From Massilia sp. KIM (lineage in GTDB: Bacteria; Pseudomonadota; Gammaproteobacteria; Burkholderiales; Burkholderiaceae_D): a DNA stretch of 64,000 bases. Shown one piece after another: positions 39,383 through 47,303 of the stretch; the first letter of the stretch is position 1, and the number at the start of each line of letters is the position of its first letter. The stretch lies in contig NZ_MVAD01000001.1 in NCBI RefSeq assembly GCF_002007115.1, positions 2,542,001-2,606,000 of the forward strand, given 5' to 3'. A program made the translations under genes and the position numbers. The notes beneath the pieces are model-generated. The model was given only the letters and a program-made list of their open reading frames with translations. It had not been told where the DNA came from and searched no databases.

Positions 39383-39919
39383 ATGAAATCGATTGGTTGG
39401 ATTCGGCTGGGCGACCTGGCCGCATGCGGTGGCATTGTTGCAGAGGGGGATGTGCGTTGCCGAAATATGGGCAAACCCTACGCATTCCAGGGCGCGCGCA
39501 TGGATTGTCCGAACAATTGCGTCATCGCAGAAGCCTATGGCCAGTCGACGCTCACCAATGGACACAAGCGGGTTCTTCACGGCATGAAAACCAGCGGCGG
39601 ATGCCCCCTACTCTCCACGCTCAATGGCATCGACGGGATCAGGCAATCGAGCGGCGCCGATGTGCCGGTCCGCTTCATCCAGGACGAGGCGGGACAATGG
39701 CATGGGCGGGCTGACGAAGGATATGACCAGCATTTCGTCCTGACCGATCAGCAAACCGGAGAACCGCTAGCCAATCGTCTCTACCGCATGCGCTTCAACG
39801 GCAAGACAATCGAGGGAAGAACCGATTCCGAAGGAATGACACTCAGGGCGATTGCCGACGACCCCACGGAAGTCACGATCGAAATCATGCCAGAGGGATT
39901 TTGCGGGGATATCGAATGA
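39383..39919 (+). CDS. PAAR domain protein with C-terminal extension (T6SS spike tip)
   Basis: A 178-residue protein. Residues 1-80 fit a PAAR-repeat tip that sharpens the VgrG spike of type VI secretion systems: WIRLGDLAACGGIVAEGD, then MDCPNNCVIAEAYGQS and HGMKTSGGCPLLS, with Cys and His placed for the zinc at the tip. Residues 110-175 (HFVLTDQQTGEPLANRLYRM ... EGRTDSEGMTLRAIADDP) resemble a transthyretin-like beta domain common behind PAAR domains, probably a docking module. GGAGACC precedes the ATG. The stop overlaps the next gene in ATGA. PAAR genes often directly precede the toxin they deliver and its immunity gene, exactly as arranged here. Confidence 0.85.
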   Translation: MKSIGWIRLGDLAACGGIVAEGDVRCRNMGKPYAFQGARMDCPNNCVIAEAYGQSTLTNGHKRVLHGMKTSGGCPLLSTLNGIDGIRQSSGADVPVRFIQDEAGQWHGRADEGYDQHFVLTDQQTGEPLANRLYRMRFNGKTIEGRTDSEGMTLRAIADDPTEVTIEIMPEGFCGDIE

Positions 39920-40605
39920 GCGCGGCTTCGGCAGCGTATTTGTCGGTCAAGGCGGCAATGAGCCTGAAGTCGAATACCACGCCGGTAACGGTCGAAGTGA
40001 ACAGACCCAGGGGAACGATTTACTGGGGCGGTGCCGGTCTCGACGGCCCGTATATCGCGGACCAGTTGGCCGCCCTCCAGGAAGCCGGTATCCAGCACGT
40101 CTACCGGGGAGTGCGGACTTGTTCGATGCCGGTGGACGCGCTCCGGTCCGGCTTTTCCATCCGCTATCGCGACAACCCGGTCGCCGAAGACTGGCACATC
40201 GATGGCATGGACAACCCATCGCCCCAGTTCAACCTGATCGGCTATTCCTACGGCAGCCTGGTCGCCGCACAGACCGCCTATTACTACGCCGCGCTCGGCC
40301 ACATCGTGGACCATCTGGTATTGGTAGGAAGTCCCATCGACAAGCGCTTCCTCGAGGACCTGGGCAAGCAGATCAACATCAGGCGCATCGTGATACGCGA
40401 TCTCGCCGAATATGGCGATCCCATCTATGCGGGGATCGGCAAGCTGCGGCTGTACGCCTCTTCGCTGCAACTGGGGGCGCAAATGCTGAAGACCCTCGAT
40501 ACCGGAGACGGCTGGGGTCATTTCTATTTCGCCAGCTCATCCTCGAACGGCGCGCTGCGGCGACGCGAACTAGCGCGCCTCATGGTGCGTCACGGACTGA
40601 AATGA
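39916..40605 (+). CDS. Putative T6SS lipase effector (alpha/beta hydrolase, GxSxG)
   Basis: A 229-residue protein without signal peptide. The nucleophile elbow is FNLIGYSYGSLVAAQT with Ser111; His202 in DGWGHFYFA is the likely catalytic His, and Asp candidates lie in GSPIDKR and YGDPIY. This matches the alpha/beta hydrolase effectors of type VI systems (Tle-like), which attack membrane phospholipids of rivals. It overlaps the PAAR gene and the next membrane protein gene by four bases each. Being encoded directly behind a PAAR protein and ahead of a small membrane protein is the usual arrangement of effector and immunity genes. Effector activity is inference; an ordinary cytosolic esterase is the alternative. 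Confidence 0.75.
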   Translation: MSAASAAYLSVKAAMSLKSNTTPVTVEVNRPRGTIYWGGAGLDGPYIADQLAALQEAGIQHVYRGVRTCSMPVDALRSGFSIRYRDNPVAEDWHIDGMDNPSPQFNLIGYSYGSLVAAQTAYYYAALGHIVDHLVLVGSPIDKRFLEDLGKQINIRRIVIRDLAEYGDPIYAGIGKLRLYASSLQLGAQMLKTLDTGDGWGHFYFASSSSNGALRRRELARLMVRHGLK

Positions 40606-40907
40606 GGATGGCGGCTGTCGGACGTGCGCTCGGTATCCCGATGCTGTTTCTCAGCACGGGGATGCAGGTATTGGCTTTTGTGATCGTCCTCGCCGACTTG
40701 TCCTTCACCGGGCGGGTGAATTTCGCGGCCGTGTTCGGCTATGCCAGCGCACAACCCATCGCCGCGCCCGCTTTCATGCTCGGATGTGCGCTGACCTACG
40801 CGGCGAGAGCACGGCGGCTGATCAAGTGGTGCTACCTGATCTATCTTGTATCGCACGGCCTGATCCTGATCTGCATCTTCCTTTTCCCGGGACGGTTTGC
40901 GCCGTGA
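40602..40907 (+). CDS. Small membrane protein, candidate immunity protein
   Basis: A 101-residue protein whose ATG overlaps the lipase stop in ATGA. It has three predicted transmembrane helices (about residues 10-30, 40-60 and 72-95; LSTGMQVLAFVIVLADLSF, AAPAFMLGCALTYAA, LIYLVSHGLILICIFLF). No family is recognised. Immunity proteins against T6SS phospholipases are typically periplasmic or membrane-bound and encoded directly downstream of the effector, as here. The function is therefore inferred from position only. Confidence 0.7.
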   Translation: MRMAAVGRALGIPMLFLSTGMQVLAFVIVLADLSFTGRVNFAAVFGYASAQPIAAPAFMLGCALTYAARARRLIKWCYLIYLVSHGLILICIFLFPGRFAP

Positions 40908-40999
40908 CGGCGCTCCACGCTTGCCGGTTCCATAAGACCCGGCTGTACGCGCCCTAACTGACGCCTTGCTCAACCATTCCAGCTGCGTTACCATGTGGC

Positions 41000-41128
41000 A
41001 CCCCTTGGGGAGTAGCCTGCTTCCGTTATGGAAGTTTTCGCATCAACATACTTGACGCCTTTGTCCTTCCGCGCGTCATGGTGCGAAAGCCATCCGGTTG
41101 GCAAGACCATGGGCATGTGAGCGTGACG
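41000..41128 (+). ncRNA. yybP-ykoY manganese riboswitch
   Basis: The region carries the family signature CTTGGGGAGTAGCCTGC (41004-41020) and the later conserved bits CATCAACATACTTGACGC (41041-41058) and GTTGGCAAGACCATGGGCAT (41097-41116), resembling the leader of E. coli mntP. It lies 50 bases before mntP in the same direction. Yybp-ykoY RNAs bind Mn2+ and switch on manganese exporters, so mntP should be induced by manganese here. Confidence 0.85.
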
Positions 41129-41177
41129 ATCGGGCCACGCGCACATGCCTTTGCTCGTGCCCGACCAGAAAGCAGTC

Positions 41178-41735
41178 ATGACACTCACCGCCATCCTCAT
41201 CCTGGGTCTCGCCATGTCGACCGACGCCTTCGCCGTCGCCATCGCCATGGGCGCCCGCCGCAACCACATCCCCCTGAGCGAAGCGCTGCGCACCGGCCTG
41301 CTGTTCGGCGTCATCGAAGGCTTCACGCCGGTGATCGGCTGGATGCTGGGCAGCATGGCGGCCTCTCATGTCGCGGCCTGGGATCACTGGATCGCCTTCG
41401 CGCTCCTCGGCGGCCTGGGCCTGCGCATGATTCATGCGGGGATGGGGGAGCCGGAAGAAGCGCAGGAACTGGCCCGGCGCCCGTTCTGGCTGCTGGTGCT
41501 GACCGGATTTGCGACCAGCATCGATGCGCTCGTGGTCGGCTTCGGGCTGGCCTTCGCCGACACCAGCATCGTCACGCCGGCCGTGGCGATCGGGGTGGCG
41601 ACGCTGTCGATGGTCACGCTGGGCCTGCTGATCGGGCACCGGATCGGCGCCATCGTCGGCAAGCGGGCCGAGGTCTTCGGCGGTGTCGTCCTGATCGCCG
41701 TCGGTGCGCTGACCCTGTGGGACCATCTCCGCTAA
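41178..41735 (+). CDS. mntP: Manganese efflux pump MntP
   Basis: A 185-residue inner-membrane exporter with six transmembrane helices in two homologous halves, each carrying the acidic motif: GLAMSTDAFAVAIAMGARRN at the N-terminus and LTGFATSIDALVVGFGLAFA in the second half. The Asp residues of these TDAFA/IDALV motifs bind the cation. The ATG at 41178 gives the family N-terminus; an ATG 11 codons upstream is in frame. A yybP-ykoY riboswitch directly upstream couples expression to Mn2+. Confidence 0.94.
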   Translation: MTLTAILILGLAMSTDAFAVAIAMGARRNHIPLSEALRTGLLFGVIEGFTPVIGWMLGSMAASHVAAWDHWIAFALLGGLGLRMIHAGMGEPEEAQELARRPFWLLVLTGFATSIDALVVGFGLAFADTSIVTPAVAIGVATLSMVTLGLLIGHRIGAIVGKRAEVFGGVVLIAVGALTLWDHLR

Positions 41736-41855
41736 CGCATCACGCTCAGCAGGGCCCAGGTGACGGCAGTCACCTCAAGCTTCTCAGGTAACGGCTACAC
41801 TCTGCGCGTCCATCAGTACCAAGATGCGCCGGTGCAGCCGCAGCAGGAGATAGTC

Positions 41856-42005
41856 ATGAGCAAAGTCAGCGTTCCCAACGAAAGGTTCTTCCCGATAGCG
41901 GGGCCATGGTGGCCACCGCCCAACAGGGAGAACCTCAATGGAGAAAAACCGTCAACGCGCGCTGCGCCGTCATCATCTCGAACGCGTCAAGAAAAAGCGG
42001 GCTGA
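41856..42005 (+). CDS. Possible short leader peptide (doubtful)
   Basis: A 49-residue frame with an ATG seven bases after GCAGGAGAT. It starts MSKVSVPNERFFPIAGPWWP and overlaps the next gene in a different frame from 41938 on. The good ribosome site is the only support; it may be a translated leader of the Cys-motif gene or a chance frame. Confidence 0.25.
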   Translation: MSKVSVPNERFFPIAGPWWPPPNRENLNGEKPSTRAAPSSSRTRQEKAG

Positions 42006-42204
42006 CTACGCGGGTGGCTATGTTCGCCAATTGCCGGACGCGGAGCGGCTGCGCCGGATCGGCCTTTATGCAAACACGGTCCCGGTCTGCAGTTGCTGGA
42101 TGTGCGGCAATCCGCGCCGCCATCTGCATGAGTCGAGCTTGAAAGAGAAACTTGCCGAGTTGATTCTCGCTATCGAAGTCGGCGATCTCGACAAGGCAGA
42201 CTGA
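41938..42204 (+). CDS. Conserved small protein with CSCxxCGNPRR motif, function unknown
   Basis: An 88-residue basic protein. The N-terminal half is strongly basic (RQRALRRHHLERVKKKRADY), then VCSCWMCGNPRRHLHESSLK carries the CSCxxCGNPRR signature seen in many proteobacterial small proteins of unknown role, then an acidic helix (EKLAELILAIEVGDLDKAD). The three Cys could bind zinc, and the basic part could contact RNA or DNA. GGGAG sits at good spacing before the ATG. It stands alone between mntP and the DJ-1 gene, so context gives no clue. Recognised only as a conserved hypothetical family. Confidence 0.75.
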   Translation: MEKNRQRALRRHHLERVKKKRADYAGGYVRQLPDAERLRRIGLYANTVPVCSCWMCGNPRRHLHESSLKEKLAELILAIEVGDLDKAD

Positions 42205-42314
42205 GAAGCAAGTCGAGTCCGGCGTGGTTCCAGGTGCGCCTCTCACGCAAGAAACCATGCACCGGATTCGCCGGACGATTTCAATGGAAGTGTCGGCGAC
42301 GACCGCGCAACTGC

Positions 42315-42923
42315 TTACGACGTCGGTCCCGGATCCGACCCCGCCTTCTGGATCACAATCAACTCCTTCTTCAGCGCGTCATTGAAGGCCGGAATATCAT
42401 CCGGCGAGCGGCTCGTGATCAGCTTGATGTCGACCACCACCTCCTCGTCCGTCCACTCCGCCCCCGCCTTCCTGAAGTCGTCCTGGATCGCGGGCCAGCT
42501 GGTCAGGTGCCGCGCCATCGCGAGGCCGGCGTCGATCAGCAGCCAGGGGCCGTGGCAGATGGCGGCGATCGGCTTGTCCTGCTCGTCGAAGGTTTTGACG
42601 AAGGCGATTGCCTCCGGGTTCTTGCGCAACTGCGCCGGATTGCGCTCGCCGCCCGGCAGCAGCAGCGCGTCGAAGTCGCGCGGGTCCGCCTCGCTCAGGT
42701 TCATCTCGACCCGGAAGCGGTCGCCCGGTTCGTCATGGTGGTAGCCCTGCACTTCCTCGCCAGCCGGCTTGGGCGAGACCAGGGTCACCTTCACACCGAG
42801 CTGCTCGAGGAACTTGCGCGGCTCCGTGTATTCGACCTGCTCGACGCCATCGGTCATCAAGACCGCCACGCGGCGCCCCTTCAGGTCCTGCTCGCTGCCC
42901 AGCTCTACAACATCGCCTGACAT
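42315..42923 (-). CDS. DJ-1/PfpI family protein
   Basis: A 202-residue protein of the DJ-1/PfpI superfamily (YhbO/PfpI type), with the nucleophile Cys in IAAICHGPWLLIDAG and the conserved Glu in VLMTDGVEQVEYTEP; LLLPGGERNP is the glycine-rich turn. Members act as stress proteins, deglycase-like or peptidase-like enzymes. GGAGGAGG precedes the ATG at 42923; an in-frame upstream ATG at 42995 would add 24 residues not typical of the family. It lies next to the tssG gene on the same strand but 100 bases apart, so a link to T6SS is unlikely. Confidence 0.9.
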   Translation of the reverse strand: MSGDVVELGSEQDLKGRRVAVLMTDGVEQVEYTEPRKFLEQLGVKVTLVSPKPAGEEVQGYHHDEPGDRFRVEMNLSEADPRDFDALLLPGGERNPAQLRKNPEAIAFVKTFDEQDKPIAAICHGPWLLIDAGLAMARHLTSWPAIQDDFRKAGAEWTDEEVVVDIKLITSRSPDDIPAFNDALKKELIVIQKAGSDPGPTS

Positions 42924-43025
42924 ATGGCCTCCTCCATCGTTCGTAGCTTGTTCAGGACGATTGTAGGTCTCCGCTTCCGGCCGCGTCGCGCGCATGACAC
43001 GACCCGGCGCAGGCAGGGAGGCGTT

Positions 43026-44033
43026 TCAGTCGAGCAGATAGCAGACGTCGTCGCGGTCGCGCCGGTCCGCCTGCGTGCACAGGAAACCGTCCAGCCCGAG
43101 CCGGATCCGGCCGTCGAGGCGCGCGCCCTCGACGTCGTCGCGCCGCAGGACTACCTGCAGCTCGCGGTAGGGGATGTCGATCGCGAAACGGTCGAGCAGC
43201 GCCGCCACCACGCGCGCACCGCGCGCGCCCGGCAGGAAGCTGTCGAATTCGCGGGCGGAGAGCGGTCCCAGGCGGACACGTATGCCGAGCTCGGGCCGCA
43301 GCAGGCGCGCGCCGACCGTGGCGCCTTCGCCGAGCAGGCAATTGCCGACTGCCAGGTGGGTGCGCTGCCCGGTTTCCAGCACGTCCCAGCGCCCGGTGAA
43401 CTGCAGCACCCGCACCGGCACCCGCAGGTAGTCGCCCAGCACGCCGGCGATCATGCTGCCCGGCACAACGCGGCTGCGCAACTGGGCCGCGTAGCGCGCC
43501 AGTGACCAGGGCGGCAAGCTCGCCCTCACGCCGGGAGACAAGCTCACGCCGGTCCCGCCCAGCGCCAGCAGCAGCGGCAGCAGGCGGTCGCGTCCGTCCT
43601 CCGTCGACAGCCCGACCCGGTACTTGCACCAGGCGCGGTAGAAAAGCGCCACCTGGCGGCCAGAAAACAGGTCGAAGAAGGCGCGCGCGCTGGCGTCGTG
43701 GGTTTCCTGCTCCCAGGCGGCGATGCGCTCGGTGTAGTGCAGCGGCAGCGTGCCCGTCACCCCCAGCAGCCCCATGACCAGCGGCCTCACGTCCAGCCTT
43801 TCCCGGTGCCCGCCGTCGTGCCGCTCGATGGCTTCGATCTCGCCGGCCGGAAAGCCGAGCGTCAGGCTGTTGCCGAAGCGGAGCACGCGCGTCAAGGCTT
43901 CGTCCGGCGCGATGCCCTCGCAGGCGAGCCAGCGCAGCAGCAGGCGCACGGCCTGGAAGAATTCGACCCGCTGCGGCGTGCGCAGCAGCCGTTCGATCAC
44001 ACCAGGCCGAGGTCGCCGTTGCGGGCTTCGCAT
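43026..44033 (-). CDS. tssG: Type VI secretion baseplate protein TssG
   Basis: A 335-residue protein matching TssG (ImpH/VasB): N-terminal RVEFFQAVRLLLRWLA, the LGFPAGEIEAIE block, GLLGVTGTLPLHYTERIAAW, and the C-terminal FDSFLPGARGARVVAALL region. TssG binds TssF in a wedge of the T6SS baseplate on which the sheath polymerises. Its start overlaps tssF by 37 bases, a common arrangement. No other T6SS gene is beside the pair: downstream is a DJ-1 gene and upstream cbpM/cbpA. Length fits the family (about 320-370). Confidence 0.9.
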   Translation of the reverse strand: MRSPQRRPRPGVIERLLRTPQRVEFFQAVRLLLRWLACEGIAPDEALTRVLRFGNSLTLGFPAGEIEAIERHDGGHRERLDVRPLVMGLLGVTGTLPLHYTERIAAWEQETHDASARAFFDLFSGRQVALFYRAWCKYRVGLSTEDGRDRLLPLLLALGGTGVSLSPGVRASLPPWSLARYAAQLRSRVVPGSMIAGVLGDYLRVPVRVLQFTGRWDVLETGQRTHLAVGNCLLGEGATVGARLLRPELGIRVRLGPLSAREFDSFLPGARGARVVAALLDRFAIDIPYRELQVVLRRDDVEGARLDGRIRLGLDGFLCTQADRRDRDDVCYLLD

Positions 44034-45835
44034 CGCAGCAGTTCCGTGTCGCTCTGGCCGGAGACGATCACCAGCCGCGTGAAGCTGTTGACGTGGACGT
44101 AGAGACCGAAGAAACGGCTCATCACCTGGCCGAAGACGGCGATGCTGCTGCCGGCGAAGGCCTCCTCGTCGATGGTCATGCTCAGCTCGGTGCCGTGCAC
44201 GAGATGGGTGCCCCAGCGGTTGCGCAGCCAGGCGGTGGCGGGCCTGGCCCGCATGCCGGTCACGCCGGCGATCTGGCGCTGGGTGGCGCTGCTGCGCGCC
44301 AGGTCGTACAGGGACAGGGTCTCGCGGAAGGCGTCGAGATCGGCCAGCGAACGGTGGTTGAGGGCAAGCTGGGTCACCAGGCGCCAGTGGGTGCCGCCAC
44401 GGCTGGCGAAGCGCAGCGGCGGCGTCGGCCGGCGCAACAGGCGCAGCGGCAGGCCGCCGGTGGCGGTCTCGCTCATCAGGTCGCCGTCGGGCGCGCCGAA
44501 GCCGACCGCGCAGGCCTGCTGGCCGTTGGTGCAGGTCAGGCCGATCGAGGCCACGCTGGCCTCGTCGCCGGCGAGCGAGAAATCGTCGTCCGTGAACGCG
44601 ATCTTCATGCGGTGGCGCTGGTCGCCGCGGTCGTCGCGCCGCGCGAACCAGTAGCGCTGGCTGCGTCCGCCGCCCTCGCCGTGCCGCAATCCGTAATACG
44701 GCCGGTACTCGACCCCGTGCACCCTGCCGTTCTCGGTGCGCAGCACCTGCACGCTGTCGATGCTGTAGACCTCGATGCCTTCCTCGTGCTTGCTGGGCAC
44801 CACGTCGTACATGCTGGCGCGGTGGGTGATGCGCACCGGCGAGGCCGGCTGCTGGAACAGGTTGACCACCGGCGCGCAGCCGGGCAGCAGATTGTCGCGG
44901 CCCAGCGAACGCAGGATGCGCGCGCTGTCGGCGTCCGCATGCATGCCGGCCAGCACCACGTGCAGGGTGAAGCGGCGCGCGCCGGCCGGCAGCAGCGGGG
45001 CCAGTGCGCCCAGGTCGAGGTCGATGAAATGGAATTTTTCCGGGAAGGCGAAGTACTCGCCCAGCAGGCGGTAGGCCGGGTGGCTATGCGGCTGGGCCGG
45101 CACCAGCGATTCTTCCTCGTCCATGCCGCCCAGCGACAGCGGATTGCGCTCCACCCGGCGCCAGGACTCCATGCCCTCGGCCTCGACATACACCGCGGCG
45201 GTGTGCATGAAGAGCGCATCGATCAGCGCCGAGCACAGCAGGCTGTCGCCGTCCACGTGCAGCCGCAGGCGCGGCAGGCCGAGCTGGCGCAGCAGACGTG
45301 CCGGCATGGCGCTGTCGATGGCGATGCCGATGCGGGCGCCGGACCGCGGCGGCAGCCGCAGGCGCGGCGGCGCGTGCACGCTGGCGTCGAACCAGGCGCG
45401 CGTCACCGTCACGGGGGCGATCGCCAGCGGGCTGGTGGTGCGGAAGCGGCAGGGCGTGCCCTTGGCGTGCAGCGCAGTCATCTCGGTCCCGCGCGGCACC
45501 ACGTGCACGTGCTCGGGCTTGTGAAGGCGGCCGGCCGGGTCGCCGCCGGCGTCGACGCGGACGATCGAACAGGCCGGCAGGCCGTGCAGGAAATGCGGAT
45601 ACAGGCTGCCCAACAGGGCTTCGGTCAGTTCGGGATAGTCATCGTCCAGCTTCTTGGCGGTGCGCGCGTTGAGCAGGGCGCAGGCCTGGATCAGGCGCCG
45701 CACGTGCGGGTCTTCGCTGCCTTCGGCGCCCAGGCCGAGGCCGGCGGCAAGCTTCGGATATTGCTGGGCAAGTTCGCGCCCGACCGTGTGCAGGTAGACG
45801 AGTTCGCGCTCGTAGTAAGGCAAGAGCTCTTCCAT
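43997..45835 (-). CDS. tssF: Type VI secretion baseplate protein TssF
   Basis: A 612-residue protein matching TssF (ImpG/VasA): start MEELLPYYERELVYLHTVG, then ARTAKKLDDDYPELTEALLG, SLYPHFLHGLPACSIV and RLLGEYFAFPEKFHFIDLDL are family blocks; the C-terminal part VHGTELSMTIDEEAFAGSSI and RFFGLYVHVNSFTRLV follow. TssF2-TssG is the wedge core of the T6SS baseplate. The length fits (about 590-620). The pair lacks the usual tssE, tssH and tssA-C neighbours; either the rest is at another locus or this is a partial cluster. No frameshift or stop is seen, so it is not decaying. Confidence 0.92.
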   Translation of the reverse strand: MEELLPYYERELVYLHTVGRELAQQYPKLAAGLGLGAEGSEDPHVRRLIQACALLNARTAKKLDDDYPELTEALLGSLYPHFLHGLPACSIVRVDAGGDPAGRLHKPEHVHVVPRGTEMTALHAKGTPCRFRTTSPLAIAPVTVTRAWFDASVHAPPRLRLPPRSGARIGIAIDSAMPARLLRQLGLPRLRLHVDGDSLLCSALIDALFMHTAAVYVEAEGMESWRRVERNPLSLGGMDEEESLVPAQPHSHPAYRLLGEYFAFPEKFHFIDLDLGALAPLLPAGARRFTLHVVLAGMHADADSARILRSLGRDNLLPGCAPVVNLFQQPASPVRITHRASMYDVVPSKHEEGIEVYSIDSVQVLRTENGRVHGVEYRPYYGLRHGEGGGRSQRYWFARRDDRGDQRHRMKIAFTDDDFSLAGDEASVASIGLTCTNGQQACAVGFGAPDGDLMSETATGGLPLRLLRRPTPPLRFASRGGTHWRLVTQLALNHRSLADLDAFRETLSLYDLARSSATQRQIAGVTGMRARPATAWLRNRWGTHLVHGTELSMTIDEEAFAGSSIAVFGQVMSRFFGLYVHVNSFTRLVIVSGQSDTELLRCEARNGDLGLV

Positions 45836-45924
45836 CGCGGCTTCCTCCGTGCTGACACTTTACAGTCGTGCAGATCACGGAGGAAAGCATTGCGCTGGCG
45901 CAATGGATCGTCTTGCCCTGCCCT

Positions 45925-46236
45925 TCAGGCGCGGATGCCGAGCACGTGCAGGCGCGCGCGCAGGCGCCGCAGTTCGTCCGCCATGTCGATCACCAGCGCC
46001 GCCAGTTGCTCGTTGGCGTCGAAATGGCGCTCCAGTTGCAGCAGGCCGCGCGCCCGCGTCAGGTCGCGGCTGCGGAAACGCCAGCCGCTCACTTCCACGC
46101 TCACGTCGCCCAGCACGCCGGCCTGCACATGGCGCACCACCCAGTCCGGCTCGACGTCGCAGGCGCGCGCCAGCTCATCCAGGCTGAGTGCCATCTCGTC
46201 GAGCAGCACACCGCTCACGGATTGTTCGATTCGCAT
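45925..46236 (-). CDS. cbpM: Chaperone modulator CbpM
   Basis: A 103-residue MerR-like-fold protein that binds and inhibits the co-chaperone CbpA. The N-terminus MRIEQSVSGVLLDEMALSLD with ELARACDVEPDWVVRHVQAG is the helix-turn-helix-like part; the C-terminal helix (DMADELRRLRARLHVLGIRA) binds CbpA. GAGGA precedes the ATG at 46236, 13 bases after cbpA. The cbpA-cbpM pair is conserved in many proteobacteria. Confidence 0.88.
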   Translation of the reverse strand: MRIEQSVSGVLLDEMALSLDELARACDVEPDWVVRHVQAGVLGDVSVEVSGWRFRSRDLTRARGLLQLERHFDANEQLAALVIDMADELRRLRARLHVLGIRA

Positions 46237-46249
46237 ACGTCCTCGCTCC

Positions 46250-47158
46250 TCATGCACTACGCGGATTGAAGTTCAGTTCGCGCGCCATCTGCTGGTAGAG
46301 CGCGCGCGCCCGCTCGTTGTCGGCCGGCGGCAGCACCACGTTCAGGATCAGGTAGAGGTCGCCCGGCTTGGCGGACGGAATGCCGCGGCCCTTCAGGCGC
46401 AGCTTGCGCCCGCTCTGGGAGTTGGGCGGCACCGTGACCTCGACCGAGCCCGACGGGGTCTGCACCGACACGCTCGCGCCCAGCGCCGCTTCCCAGGGCG
46501 CGACCGGCAGGTCCTGGTAGACGTCGGCGCCCTCGACGCGGTAGCGTGGGTCGGGATTGAACTGGATTTCCAGGTACAGGTCGCCCGGCGGGCCGCCGCC
46601 GACGCCCGGATGGCCCTGCCCGGACAGGCGCAGCTGCTGGCCCGGGGTCACGCCTTTCGGAATCGTGACGTTGAGGGTCTTCTCGCGCATCGTCACCCTG
46701 CCCTGGGCGTCCTGCTCGGGCACGCGCAGGCTCAGGGTGCGGCTGCCACCCTGGTAGGCGTCGCGCAGGTCGATGTTGATGGCGGCGTGGATGTCCTCGC
46801 CGCGCATCTGGAAGCCGCCGCGCCGGGCCTGCCGGCCGCGCCCCATGTGGGCGAACAGGTCGGCGAAGATGTCTTCGCCATTGCCGCCGAAGTCGAAGCG
46901 CTCGCTCCAGTCGGGCGGCGGGCGGAACTGCTCGCCGGCCGCGTGTTCGCGGCCGAGCTGGTCGTAGGCGGCGCGCTTCTCGGCGTCGCCCAGCACATCG
47001 TAGGCCTCGTTCAGCTCCTTGGTGCGCTTGTCGGCGTCCGGTTCCTTGCTCACGTCCGGGTGGTACTTGCGGACCAGCTTGCGGTAGGCCTTCTTGATGT
47101 CCTCCGCCGATGCGCCGCGCTCGAGGCCGAGCGCCTGGTAATAGTCCTTGTATTCCAC
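46250..47158 (-). CDS. cbpA: DnaJ-family co-chaperone CbpA
   Basis: A 302-residue type III/CbpA-class J protein that stimulates DnaK. J domain residues 1-70 with the HPD motif in [16 protein letters not shown]; a Gly/Arg-rich linker follows ([12 protein letters not shown]) and the two C-terminal beta domains with the [20 protein letters not shown] pattern. No zinc-finger domain, as expected for CbpA. Upstream of it lies the MATE gene, divergent. With CbpM downstream, it forms the stress-response module. Confidence 0.93.
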   Translation of the reverse strand: MEYKDYYQALGLERGASAEDIKKAYRKLVRKYHPDVSKEPDADKRTKELNEAYDVLGDAEKRAAYDQLGREHAAGEQFRPPPDWSERFDFGGNGEDIFADLFAHMGRGRQARRGGFQMRGEDIHAAINIDLRDAYQGGSRTLSLRVPEQDAQGRVTMREKTLNVTIPKGVTPGQQLRLSGQGHPGVGGGPPGDLYLEIQFNPDPRYRVEGADVYQDLPVAPWEAALGASVSVQTPSGSVEVTVPPNSQSGRKLRLKGRGIPSAKPGDLYLILNVVLPPADNERARALYQQMARELNFNPRSA

Positions 47159-47303
47159 GAGCTTGCTCCCGGATTACGCTGCACTGTTGACGAAAGCTTA
47201 TGTATGGACGAAGGGCCCGTTTTCAATACGCAAGTAGGCGGTCTCGTCCAAACTTATCAAGAAGACAGTAAAATGGACGGCTTTCCGTCGCACCCGAACC
47301 GCC

